In this document: piece after piece, positions 15,766 through 24,900 of the stretch | How the letters are laid out: every line of letters begins with the position of its first letter | How positions within the stretch are numbered: position 1 is the first letter of the stretch | DNA from: a virus | Strand: one strand, 5' to 3' | Length of the DNA: 64,000 nucleotides | Virus record (IMG/VR): IMGVR_UViG_3300036715_000626 | Coordinates: 62,001-126,000 of that record | The notes under the pieces: generated by a model | What the model saw: the letters and a program-made list of their open reading frames with translations, nothing else | What the model was told of the DNA's origin: nothing | The model's database searches: none | Position numbers and translations under genes: made by a program

Positions 15766-15846
15766 CTATAACTTTATAGTATTTATAACTCTAACTTTGT
15801 GTTTAGGTTTACCCTTAACAATAGTTGTCGTAATTTGTATTTTCAT
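15766..15846 (-). CDS. Mini-protein, 26 aa
   Basis: A 26-codon frame starts with ATG 15846 after a GGAGG site and runs into the 41-aa gene. The sequence is basic (MKIQITTTIVKGKPKHK). An early-type promoter lies just upstream, inside the 3' end of the preceding gene. It could be a leader peptide for the 41-aa gene or an independent product. Confidence 0.5.
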   Translation of the reverse strand: MKIQITTTIVKGKPKHKVRVINTIKL

Positions 15847-15870
15847 AATATCCTCCTACCACTTTTAACA

Positions 15871-16329
15871 TTACTTTAATAATATGTAGTTATAATTCTC
15901 TAAGACTATATAACTACTGTCTCCATGATACCATAAGATATCCACTTGAAATTTTTCTACTTTACGGAATACCTTAGGCAACTCTTCTTCTAAGAATTCT
16001 ACAATAGTAGTTTCTATCTCATCTTTGTTTTTAACTAAGTAATCACTAAGATTACTAACATCAAGATTTTTTCTAACACGAGAGGTTCTGTAACTAAGTG
16101 AACGTTTAGAAGTGATATCTGAACGTACATAAGTTGCGTCTCTACAATAGAACCTGTTTACAAAGGATAGTATTGTTGTATTGTTATGTGGTGTTTTAAT
16201 CATTACTTTAAAACTAACATCGTTAGTATTATCATTAGAGTTTACCAATACACTGTTCAGCATACTCTTAACGTTATCAACGATAACCCCACATACATCA
16301 AAATCATTTACAACTATATCTTGAACCAT
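15871..16329 (-). CDS. Hypothetical protein, 152 aa
   Basis: A soluble 152-residue protein with a likely alpha/beta fold and an ATAGGGA site. I recognise no motif. It heads a short set of small minus-strand genes; its last codons overlap a promoter for the mini-protein genes. Confidence 0.75.
   Translation of the reverse strand: MVQDIVVNDFDVCGVIVDNVKSMLNSVLVNSNDNTNDVSFKVMIKTPHNNTTILSFVNRFYCRDATYVRSDITSKRSLSYRTSRVRKNLDVSNLSDYLVKNKDEIETTIVEFLEEELPKVFRKVEKFQVDILWYHGDSSYIVLENYNYILLK
15874..15898 (-). promoter_or_regulatory. Early-type promoter for mini-protein genes
   Basis: Minus-strand ATAACTACATATTATTAAAG lies 30-50 bases before the GGAGG site of the 26-aa gene and within the end of the 152-aa gene. 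The core deviates by one base (CATATTATT). Confidence 0.4.
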
Positions 16330-16364
16330 CTTGTTTCCCTATAACTGTTATATTAACTATCAAC

Positions 16365-16400
16365 TAAAAAAAAATAAGTTAGAGGGAGATTAACTCTCCC
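16365..16400 (-). terminator. Intrinsic terminator
   Basis: Stem GGGAGA/TCTCCC with loop GTTAA is followed on the minus strand by CTAACTTATTTTTTTTAG. The stop codon of the 100-aa gene lies in the loop. Confidence 0.8.
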
Positions 16401-16692
16401 ACTTAACTTCGGTTATAACTGCCGACTGTGTGTTCGGACAGTTATACATAATTCTACCTTTTTCAAGGTAAATCGGTTTTATGTTATACGGGTTCGCGTA
16501 GACAAAACGCGTATCGTATGTTAATTTAAATAACATAATGTACCATATCCACCCAATGGTGCCATGGAAGACATCATACCAACGCCCAGTACTTTCTTGA
16601 ATGTCGATGATATCACCAGTATCATTGACAACTATATTAAATTGTACACCCGAGATAGGGTCTACAAATCTACCCTTATAACATATTTCCAT
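16390..16692 (-). CDS. Hypothetical protein, 100 aa
   Basis: A small beta-rich protein with several Trp and Tyr residues (WYDVFHGTIGWIWY) and an AAGGAGA site before ATG 16692. It directly follows the 113-aa gene and ends at a terminator. No recognised family. Confidence 0.7.
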   Translation of the reverse strand: MEICYKGRFVDPISGVQFNIVVNDTGDIIDIQESTGRWYDVFHGTIGWIWYIMLFKLTYDTRFVYANPYNIKPIYLEKGRIMYNCPNTQSAVITEVKWES

Positions 16693-16706
16693 AATACTCT
16701 CCTTAC

Positions 16707-17048
16707 TTATGCGATACGTTGTTTACGTATCGCAATGTTAGCGTGTGATGTAGTATAGATAGCATCTCTGATATCTAATACGTTATAATACGGCTTACGT
16801 TCAACTTTCCAGCCTTCACTTACTAGCCGAGATGATAATCCATTCAGAGGAACGTAAGTTCCTCCAAATGATGTACGTGATAGAAATACATCGCCATTGT
16901 CATCTACTTCTACGTAGTTAATACAATGGATATTTTCACCGATATCGGCACCTAATTTCACTTCTCCTGTAGGAGAAGTAAATACCCATAAACCTACAAT
17001 TCCGATTGTGCCATCTTTTTTATGGCTATCTCTAATAATTACAGACAT
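16707..17048 (-). CDS. Hypothetical protein, 113 aa
   Basis: A beta-strand-rich 113-residue protein with an AAAAGGAT site and a promoter-like CTATATTATAACTGTAG upstream. A basic tail (IRKQRIA) ends it. It is probably cotranscribed with the 100-aa gene 14 bases downstream. Function unknown. Confidence 0.7.
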   Translation of the reverse strand: MSVIIRDSHKKDGTIGIVGLWVFTSPTGEVKLGADIGENIHCINYVEVDDNGDVFLSRTSFGGTYVPLNGLSSRLVSEGWKVERKPYYNVLDIRDAIYTTSHANIAIRKQRIA

Positions 17049-17072
17049 TGTTTATCCTTTTCTTTCTAGTTT

Positions 17073-17100
17073 AATCTACAGTTATAATATAGAACTATAA
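17073..17100 (-). promoter_or_regulatory. Early-type promoter, second variant
   Basis: Minus-strand AGTTCTATATTATAACTGTAG precedes the 113-aa gene. The same CTATATTATAACTGTA is found at 61462-61489, so this is a recurrent sub-type. Confidence 0.6.
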
Positions 17101-17132
17101 AATATTGGAAATAACAAATATGTACTTAAGTA

Positions 17133-17381
17133 TTATACGTTACTATCAGGTAGTCTTTCCCATACTCCATTACGTAAGTAACCATGCCATCTTAACCCAT
17201 TCCATTCAGTAACTAATATACTAGGTTCAACACTTATACTTTTATTATCATGCTCAATTACCGTATGTGCTTCTAAATTACAAAACATAAACATTTCTTT
17301 ATTCTCAGTAGGTATCCTACCGTACCATATACCATCATGCTTAATAACTTGTCCCGGTCTTAATGTAAATAGATTTAGCAT
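17133..17381 (-). CDS. Hypothetical protein, 82 aa
   Basis: An 82-residue protein with several Trp/Gly turns (WNGLRWHGYLRNGVW), suggesting a small beta barrel. It has an AAAGGAA site and lies at the edge of a 480-base non-coding gap. No family recognised. Confidence 0.65.
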   Translation of the reverse strand: MLNLFTLRPGQVIKHDGIWYGRIPTENKEMFMFCNLEAHTVIEHDNKSISVEPSILVTEWNGLRWHGYLRNGVWERLPDSNV

Positions 17382-17401
17382 AGGTTAAATTCCTTTAATT
17401 T

Positions 17402-17865
17402 GTTATATAATAATAATTCACTTATAAATATTACTTTATTAATAAGATATATATGATACTAATAATTTAAACTTAATTAAACTTATATTATTTTATAATT
17501 ATTTATTATCCTAGGTAGTTGATGTATGTATGCACTATTATAACCTATACGACATGAGTCAGACTTATTCTGACGTTGGCAGGTAACACAGGCAGGCAAG
17601 CAAGATAACTTACACTAGATAACTAACTCGGCATACATATATTAATTACTTAGTAATAGATAACCTATCTCTTGTAGAGATAGGGGACGAGGGGCGTAAG
17701 CCCCGAGTCCTTAAATAAATAAATAAATAATCACTAATATAGATATTTATTAATTTTATATAAAAGTTACATAAAGGATTAATCGTGATAATAACAGGAA
17801 TATTAGTATCTAAAAAATAAAAATACTAAATAAACAATTTAGTAGACACTAACAAAGGAAATACC
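17402..17865. other. AT-rich intergenic gap with GC-rich hairpins
   Basis: There is no convincing gene here. The only reading frame with a site is an 11-codon GTG frame near 17785-17820. The gap holds a GTCAGA/TCTGAC hairpin (17558-17574), the structured element at 17664-17710, a TAAATAAATAAATAAATAA run (about 17712-17731) and otherwise AT-rich sequence. An origin or regulatory role is possible but not shown. Confidence 0.5.
17664..17710 (+). ncRNA. Two-hairpin structured RNA candidate
   Basis: CCTATCTC-TTGTA-GAGATAGG is directly followed by GGAC-GA-GGGGC-GTAA-GCCCC-GA-GTCC. The second hairpin has a symmetric GA/GA internal loop (sheared tandem GA) and a GNRA tetraloop, both meaningful only for plus-strand RNA. 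The GC-rich island stands out in an AT-rich gap. Confidence 0.5.
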
Positions 17866-18306
17866 ATGTTTAACATTATACGTTTATTTATCAATTCTTT
17901 AAAGATAACTTACCTAGATCTTATATTCTATTATAAGCTACAAAGTATTCTTAAACAATTGGTAAACATCAAGATACCTATCAGAACTGTTCATTACGAT
18001 AAGAGAACTAAAGCTATTGTACTAACACATGTTAATTATGGTTCTAATTGTGTAATACTTCATAGGATTAAAACGAATAACCTTTATGGTAAGTACCGAT
18101 ACAATCCTAATAAACCTCATAGTGAAACTATCCTTACCTTAAGAGAAGCTTATAGGTTGTTATTTTTATATTACTCAGAAGGAGCTCCTATTCTAAAAGG
18201 ATTAGATTTTGCTTCTTTACGAGTTATTGAATTACGTATTGAAAAGATCGTCAAAGCAAATAACCAAATGAGGTTTACAGACACATCAAGATTTCATAAA
18301 GGTTAA
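17866..18306 (+). CDS. Hypothetical protein, 146 aa
   Basis: A basic 146-residue protein with an AAAGGAA site, first of a plus-strand trio reaching the spanin region. The N-terminus is hydrophobic and helical (IIRLFINSLKITYLDLIFYY), but it has charged residues and is not a clear membrane anchor. The middle is Lys/Arg-rich. No family recognised. Confidence 0.7.
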   Translation: MFNIIRLFINSLKITYLDLIFYYKLQSILKQLVNIKIPIRTVHYDKRTKAIVLTHVNYGSNCVILHRIKTNNLYGKYRYNPNKPHSETILTLREAYRLLFLYYSEGAPILKGLDFASLRVIELRIEKIVKANNQMRFTDTSRFHKG

Positions 18307-18308
18307 TA

Positions 18309-18827
18309 ATGAAACAGAGACCATTCCATGTTATAGCTAGTATAGCTAATTATAACAAACTAACTGGTTTAGGTTATAACCATGTAAGCGGTAAAAGAAA
18401 GATAGGCGGGTTTAATTTTAAGTATTTTTCCGTAGTTGGTAATGAATTTTTTAATACGGATAACCCTTATGGTCTTAGATACGATATAGTGGATAAAAAG
18501 TTTGAGTTAACAATCTTTCCTAAACCACGAATAGTATGTTTATGCGGTAGTACTAGATACCCAGAGTTATTTAAAGAAGCTGAGCGCACAGAAGCGTTAA
18601 AAGGCAACATTGTAGTTACCGTAGCCATGTTTGGACATACAGAGGGTTTAGACATGCTTAGCGAGGATAAAATGAAGTTTGATATACTTCACTATCGTAA
18701 GATAGAAATCGCTGATGAAATATTTGTTTTAACTAAGGATAAATACATCGGTGAATCTACCAATAATGAAATCTTATATGCTAAGTCCCTTAGTAAGAAA
18801 ATTCGATACCTAGAAGAGATGGAGTGA
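18309..18827 (+). CDS. Nucleoside 2-deoxyribosyltransferase-like protein
   Basis: The C-terminal 100 residues show a phage/bacterial 2-deoxyribosyltransferase-like pattern: VCLCGSTRYPELF near the start of the fold, a GH-containing loop (MFGHTEG), HYRKIEIADEIFVLT and ESTNNEILYAKS with the conserved Glu. Such proteins bind nucleotides; the substrate here is unknown. It has an extra N-terminal 60 residues. It lies two bases after the preceding gene and overlaps the next, an operon. Confidence 0.7.
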   Translation: MKQRPFHVIASIANYNKLTGLGYNHVSGKRKIGGFNFKYFSVVGNEFFNTDNPYGLRYDIVDKKFELTIFPKPRIVCLCGSTRYPELFKEAERTEALKGNIVVTVAMFGHTEGLDMLSEDKMKFDILHYRKIEIADEIFVLTKDKYIGESTNNEILYAKSLSKKIRYLEEME

Positions 18828-18829
18828 TT

Positions 18830-19141
18830 ATGGATAATCTTTATATTGGGTTATTTCTATTAGTATGTTTTGCAATGGTAATGATGTTTATTTGGTTGTT
18901 GATAGGGTTGTTCCACGAAAGCTTACCAGCGAGTGTAACTTGTGATCTACTAAACTACCATAGTGAAATAGAAGACGTTAATTACGATGACCTGGATGCG
19001 GATAAAACATCAGATGTAATAGGGCGGTGTGTAAAGTGTAAAAGACTTATTGAAGTCGGTCCAGATGGTACTTGGATTAAAGTTTCTGCTGAGTTAGAAA
19101 AAGCATGGCTAAAAGATCTTAAAGAAGAACAGAAAGAGTAA
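18830..19141 (+). CDS. Small membrane protein, 103 aa
   Basis: A strong N-terminal transmembrane helix (LYIGLFLLVCFAMVMMFIWL) is followed by an acidic soluble part with a CxxC (RCVKCKRL). ATG 18830 is preferred over the GTG at 18824 because GGAG lies five bases upstream. It ends at the convergent terminator opposite the spanin genes. It could take part in membrane events at lysis; unproven. Confidence 0.65.
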   Translation: MDNLYIGLFLLVCFAMVMMFIWLLIGLFHESLPASVTCDLLNYHSEIEDVNYDDLDADKTSDVIGRCVKCKRLIEVGPDGTWIKVSAELEKAWLKDLKEEQKE

Positions 19142-19190
19142 TACTACAGTACCCAATTGGGTACTGTAGTTAGTTATTTTTTAATTATCA
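19142..19190. terminator. Convergent terminator palindrome
   Basis: A 28-base perfect palindrome (19143-19170, ACTACAGTACCCAA and its complement) lies between converging genes. TAGTTATTTTTTAATTATC follows on the plus strand. Confidence 0.85.
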
Positions 19191-19494
19191 AAGAACCTAA
19201 GTCCGGAGTAGCAACATTATTCACATATGATGTTCCGTAACATACTTCAAGAGCTCGTTTTTGTAAAACAACACATTCGAGTAATCTTTGTGTTGGAGTG
19301 TATCCTTCACCTTTAAAGTTACAGGTAACGTTTTGATCAGGACAAGGAACTGGGCGATCAACGTACTGTGTTTTATACTGTATTGTTACCTGTGGCGGTG
19401 GACATGGCTTACATGGTTCTGGAGAATCAAAGATGCATCCAGCAAAATACAAACCAGCGAATACCAACATAATTAAACTAAATATCTTTTTCAT
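19174..19494 (-). CDS. Outer-membrane spanin lipoprotein (Rz1-like)
   Basis: A 106-residue precursor with a lipoprotein signal: basic MKK, hydrophobic core and lipobox-like YFAGC with Cys20 as the lipidation site. A Pro/Cys-rich segment (CKPCPPP) follows, typical of o-spanins. It overlaps the end of the inner-membrane spanin gene by 17 bases. Together they fuse inner and outer membranes at the last lysis step, which points to a Gram-negative host. Confidence 0.85.
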   Translation of the reverse strand: MKKIFSLIMLVFAGLYFAGCIFDSPEPCKPCPPPQVTIQYKTQYVDRPVPCPDQNVTCNFKGEGYTPTQRLLECVVLQKRALEVCYGTSYVNNVATPDLGSLIIKK

Positions 19495-19945
19495 AGTTTA
19501 ACTCCGATATGGATTTATTAAATTGTAGTATTTCTTCCAGCGAAGTTGGTTTGCTACCATTAGTATCTAATAAACCTTCTACTGGTTGTGTGTACTTACC
19601 ATTACCGTTCTTCTTTTTCCAAGCTTCAAAATTAGCAACCGCATCGGTATAGTTTTTACTCAACTGTCCGATATACTGGTTGTTATCGTCAATAGCTTTT
19701 TGTAATGTATTGACATTACCTTCTGATAGCGCTAGTTGTAACTTTTGTGTGTTTATAGTATTAGCATCAGTATAGATCGTTTTATTCATATCTACAATGA
19801 CTGCATCTCTATCAGTGACTTGTTTTTCCAGAGTATTGATAGTGTGGTTTACTTTGTACACACCATACCCAATTACCGCGGTGATCGCTACACCTATGAC
19901 AAAATAAATTGTCAACTTATACGTTTCAAACCAACCATTAAACAT
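19478..19945 (-). CDS. Inner-membrane spanin (Rz-like)
   Basis: A 155-residue protein with one N-terminal transmembrane segment (IYFVIGVAITAVIGYGVY) then a periplasmic coiled coil with regular hydrophobic heptads (INTLEKQVTDRD, LQKAIDDNNQYI). This is the i-spanin architecture, and the lipoprotein gene overlaps its 3' end, the usual Rz/Rz1 layout. It has an AAAGG site. No endolysin or holin was identified beside it. Confidence 0.85.
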   Translation of the reverse strand: MFNGWFETYKLTIYFVIGVAITAVIGYGVYKVNHTINTLEKQVTDRDAVIVDMNKTIYTDANTINTQKLQLALSEGNVNTLQKAIDDNNQYIGQLSKNYTDAVANFEAWKKKNGNGKYTQPVEGLLDTNGSKPTSLEEILQFNKSISELNYEKDI

Positions 19946-20008
19946 GGGCAGACCTTTGTGTTGAATTTCAAATAATCAAGTTATTTGAATATTTCATAAA
20001 GGATAGTT

Positions 20009-21862
20009 ATGGTAGTCCTAAAATTAAAACCGTGGGAACCTATAAACGGGCTCGTGCATGAATCTACCACATGGCAGATAGCATCTGACTTAGGGTTTAC
20101 AAATATACTCGATAGTTTATTAACAAGTACAGAACATCTTACTGATTTTACAAGTACTGTTGAAGTTCCTCCTAATACTGTTTACTACAGTAGAGCTAAA
20201 CGATTTTTTACTAATGGAACGAGCGCTAGTTGGACAAATACTGAAAAACTAGTTAGTAAAAGTTTCATGTCTAATATCGTAACTTCTAAAAAGATAGTTA
20301 TCGATAAACCAATTGTTATTGTCGACAAAGCGAGTTTAGACCCATCAAGTGATAACATAGTCGTGCGTACATCATCTTTTAAAGGTGAGTATACCGATCA
20401 TATCAGTACCCATTGGATTATTACCAACGATAACGGAGAAGTGTGTTATAAGAGTATTAACGATACTGTTAATCTAACTACATTAAGTATCAATAAGTAT
20501 ATTAACAACTTAATGGATAAAAATGAGTTATTGATATTTGCTATACACAATGGTAATGAGAGTGTAGAAAGTCCTCTCGGTAAAACAAGCATATCTTTAG
20601 GTACATTTAACTATCGTATCTTAAGCAACACACAACGAGTATTGCCATATAATGACTTTGTTTTAAATATAGAAAAAATCGACGTATACGCACCTACACA
20701 TATAACAGGTATTTCGCTTATTAATCCGATTACTAATGAAGCTGTGCAAGAGCTGGTTGTTACAACTGATGATACTACTTTCACAATTCCCGGAGATGCG
20801 TTGTCTCCTTATGCTGAATTCTATTTAGATATTTACAGTATTGGTAATAATGGTATCTACAATTATAAACGCCGCTTACTTAAAACAATAGGTAGTTATC
20901 ATTCAGAAGCTGAGGATAGTGATTATGTTTACAGTAAGAGTTATGAAAGTTACGATTATACAGGAGTGAGTTCTTTAGTAAACATACCGACTAACTTCTA
21001 TACTGAAGAGTTACTAGATGGGTATTTTATATCGGCTAAAACCTTAGGTACCCGGTTATACAAATGTACTTATGATCGACTTACTAAATTGATTACTATG
21101 GGTGCTGTGTATAAGAATATCGGTTTACGGTATGGCGCTGAAGGTGCTAATGATCCAGTTAGCACTAACCATAATAATAACATATTCGTTAAACTATTTG
21201 ATACTAATTATTTACTTCTGGATAACGAAATGACATCTAACGGATCTATGTATCCAGTATTCACTATTTATAGATATCGCCCAAATACAGATGATTTTAT
21301 ATTAATCAGTAGTACACATCTACGTTCAGATGAATTTAGAGCTCTTGGATATACCAATAACTATCTACAAGAAACAGCTACCACGATATTATACATACCG
21401 TATAAGAATAATGTTATTAAACGTTTAGATTTATCTACAGGTAATATAAATATTATAACCACAACACCTTTAGATACCGATGGAGTTAATCTAATATTTG
21501 AGGTGAATAGTGACATGTACATTGTGATAGGTAGTAACACACCTAAAGCATACTACTACGAACCGAGTTCCGGAATATATACAGAAGCATTCGTAATACC
21601 TACACTCTTTAGAAATAAACATTTAAAAGCTAATAAACTTATAAATGGTGATGTCGCTATTACTATAGTAGAACCTATAGACAGTAATGATACGTATCAC
21701 GGTGTATTGTATTTTAATAAAGCAAAAAATCAAATTTCATTAATAGAAACTACTACCATGGTAGATAGCTGGTATCCTGATGTTAACATCAAATTAAAAA
21801 CAGGTGAGTTATTATTGTTAAAAGGTAATGATAGTAATTCTAAATATGCTGTATTACAATAG
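20009..21862 (+). CDS. Putative virion protein with beta-propeller-like half, 617 aa
   Basis: A long beta-rich protein next to the tail sheath gene, with an AAAGGAT site. The N-terminal half has Ig-like strand-rich segments. The C-terminal half (from about residue 310) has repeated short strands and polar loops (GYFISAKTLGTRLYKCTYD, NSDMYIVIGSN) resembling a propeller, like the Kelch repeats in the neighbouring sheath. A surface adhesin or tail accessory role is inferred from position and fold. Confidence 0.6.
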   Translation: MVVLKLKPWEPINGLVHESTTWQIASDLGFTNILDSLLTSTEHLTDFTSTVEVPPNTVYYSRAKRFFTNGTSASWTNTEKLVSKSFMSNIVTSKKIVIDKPIVIVDKASLDPSSDNIVVRTSSFKGEYTDHISTHWIITNDNGEVCYKSINDTVNLTTLSINKYINNLMDKNELLIFAIHNGNESVESPLGKTSISLGTFNYRILSNTQRVLPYNDFVLNIEKIDVYAPTHITGISLINPITNEAVQELVVTTDDTTFTIPGDALSPYAEFYLDIYSIGNNGIYNYKRRLLKTIGSYHSEAEDSDYVYSKSYESYDYTGVSSLVNIPTNFYTEELLDGYFISAKTLGTRLYKCTYDRLTKLITMGAVYKNIGLRYGAEGANDPVSTNHNNNIFVKLFDTNYLLLDNEMTSNGSMYPVFTIYRYRPNTDDFILISSTHLRSDEFRALGYTNNYLQETATTILYIPYKNNVIKRLDLSTGNINIITTTPLDTDGVNLIFEVNSDMYIVIGSNTPKAYYYEPSSGIYTEAFVIPTLFRNKHLKANKLINGDVAITIVEPIDSNDTYHGVLYFNKAKNQISLIETTTMVDSWYPDVNIKLKTGELLLLKGNDSNSKYAVLQ

Positions 21863-21919
21863 CATATCGTTTAAATTTTTAAGTTATTAAATGATTTAAA
21901 TATCCCGAAGGAGCAAATT

Positions 21920-24900
21920 ATGGGCTTGTTTAACAACGCATCTCCAGATGTCATTATGCTGGGAGCTAATGACCTAAGCATTAGACAGATTCCGGTATCG
22001 GATCAACCGATTCCACAACACTTACCACTTTTTTATATGTTCTCTGAAAAAGGTCCAACAAAACGTAACTTGGTAGGTGGTTCGGGTCTTACCAATCTCT
22101 ATGGTTCAAAAACTTTTGATATCAATGGTAAATACTTTAACCACCAAACACGTTTCCTACAATCTATCGCTGGTACAGGTAATACTTGTATGGTAAACCG
22201 TCTTGTACCACTTGACGCGGGTGATGAAGCTAATGCTATTATCTACGCATGTGTTCTTGATACCGCTAACAAAAATATCATTGCTCGTAACAGTGATGGG
22301 AGTTATAAAATTGATCCTAGTACCGGTAGTTATGTTATTGATGGTACTGATTCTGTTTATAGTATCACCTTTATGAAAGAGTATACTGGAGATCTTCCTA
22401 AAACTTCGCCGGTTCCAGCTGTTAGCAGTTATGCTAATGGTTTGCATTACCAAAATAACGCTGTGATGTCTTCAGGTACAACAACTGCTGGTGGCTGGTC
22501 TAAATATGGTGAGCTTCCGTTAGATACTGTCTACGCTGGGGCGTATGGTTCCGGTCAATTGAGTAAACATCAAGTTGTTGAAACTAATAGTCGTGTTTAT
22601 ATCATTGGCGGTTTTGAGCAAACTCTTAACGCGCCTAGTGATGCAATCTATTCAGCTTTGAAATACGCTGACGGTAGTATCGGAGAATTCACACTTGAAA
22701 ACTTCAAACTACCACGCGGGGTAGCAGGACATAAATGTCTTATTACAAATGGTTATTTATATGTTATCGGCGGATTATCTTCAGATACAACTTTGAACAA
22801 TGTTTATAATTATGCTATCGATGTTGATGGTACTATTATTCCTGGTACGTATACAGCGCAAGCAAATCTTCCGATACCGGCTAACGGAAGTCAAGTATTT
22901 GTTGTTGGAAGTAAGATCTATTGTGTTGGTGGTGCCGGTAATACAACAATCGCGTATGCGAGTATCGGTAGTAATGGTATCATCAGTAGTTGGTTTACCT
23001 ACACTGGAGCTGGTTACACTATCGATGGTACAAATACTTTAAAAGATGCTGGTGTGTTTGTTACCGCTAAACGCGATAACGCTACAGACGGTATTGCTTA
23101 CAAAGTGTATTTGATTGGTGGTATTAAAACTACTAATGCCGGAGTAGAGAGTCTGTCTTCTACAGTATACCAGTTGATCTTTAACGAAAATGGACAACCG
23201 CTTACATCATTGAGCGGCCAAACATTTATCAAAGCTAATACAGGTGTTTTACCAGCTACTATGGCTGCGTTCCAAATGTATGCTACTAAAGATAAGATTC
23301 ATATCTTTGGAGGGTTAACCGATGGAAATGTTGCTAATATTGAAAAAGTAAGTACTGTTGCGTATACACTTGAACTCGATGCCAATCAAGATTTCATTAT
23401 TGACTCAGTAAGCGGTACTTTGTTTAAAGCTAAAGCCGACTACGATAGTACTTATGTAGGATCCGCATATGGTCAATTGTTTGTAACAACAACCCGTATT
23501 TATGTAGTGGGTGGGTACGCAGGTACTAATTTACCTGTCAACGGTTACGCCGGTGCGTTAGTACCAACGCATGTTTACTACAACGCGGTATTCTCTACTT
23601 TGATCAATGATGGATGGTTAATTAAAACTAACTACGCGTCAGCAGTACCAATGGCTCCTAAGGTTGATATTGGTGCGGTATGCGCTAAACCTATTAAAAT
23701 GGGTAGTTCTACAGGTATAGCTTATCCTATTTTTGAATTCCGTGCTAAAGAAAAAGGTGCATATTACAATAACTTGGCATTTAGTATCTCTCCTATTCGC
23801 GGATCTGACGTTGACACCAAAGCATTACTTGCTAATAAAGCATTAGAGTATACTCTTGCATTGTACTCACGCCCGGATGTAAACAGCTCACCGTCGGTTA
23901 TTCGTAGTTTATACGGTGAAACATCGCTACCATTTACATTTAAAGAAAAAGCTATTCACCCGGTAACAGGTATTCGCTACGATCTTGAAAATGTATTTGG
24001 AAATAACTGGTACAACGAAACCGATAACTTGCTTCCGTACAAACCGTATGAGTTTGACAACATTCATGTTTACCATGATAACATTGACAAACTTTTAACT
24101 ATGTTCATGAAGCGTGAAGCTAGTTATATCGACAGTACTACTATGACATGGTACGATTTTACAACTGATAATGCTACATTGTTGGTACAAGACGAGCGTT
24201 ATCTTTTAGATATGTTTACTTGTAATTCAACATCAGGTATTCCTTACAGTACTCTTGAGTACTTTAAAGATGGTTTAGCGGAACTTACTCCGTATCAATC
24301 AGAAATCATGTTGACTTCAAATACACCGGTATTCTTATCAGGTGGATCTGATGGTAGTCTTACTAATGAGATGTTCGAACTTCTTGTTAAACAAGATCTT
24401 TTGAAATATAACGATACTGAATCAGACGTACAAGATATGGCTATAAACGTTGAGTCTATTCTTTGGGATTCAGGCTTTACAGTTCCTACAAAAATGGAAT
24501 TGGCAAACTTCATTTCATTGCGTAAAGATACTGTTCTTGCGTTGTCAACGCATGATGCATCAATGGGTAACAAAAACTATACTCTGTCACAAGAGCGCGC
24601 TATTGCAGTAGCTTTGAGATCACGTCTTAACCTTACTCCTGAATCTGAGTATTATGGAACGGGTGTAGCTCGTGCTATCATTGTTGCTGGTACTGGTAAC
24701 TTACGTGACGGATCTACCGATGAGCGTATTCCGTTGATCTACGATATCGCTATGAAATCAGCTACCATGATGGGTGCCGGTAATGGTAATTGGAAACAAG
24801 AGTTTTTGTTCGATAAAGCTCCTGGTAATATCGTTACTACTCTTACCAATATCAAACCTGACTTCATTCCGGCTGGTGTTAAACCTACGTTGTGGGCTGA

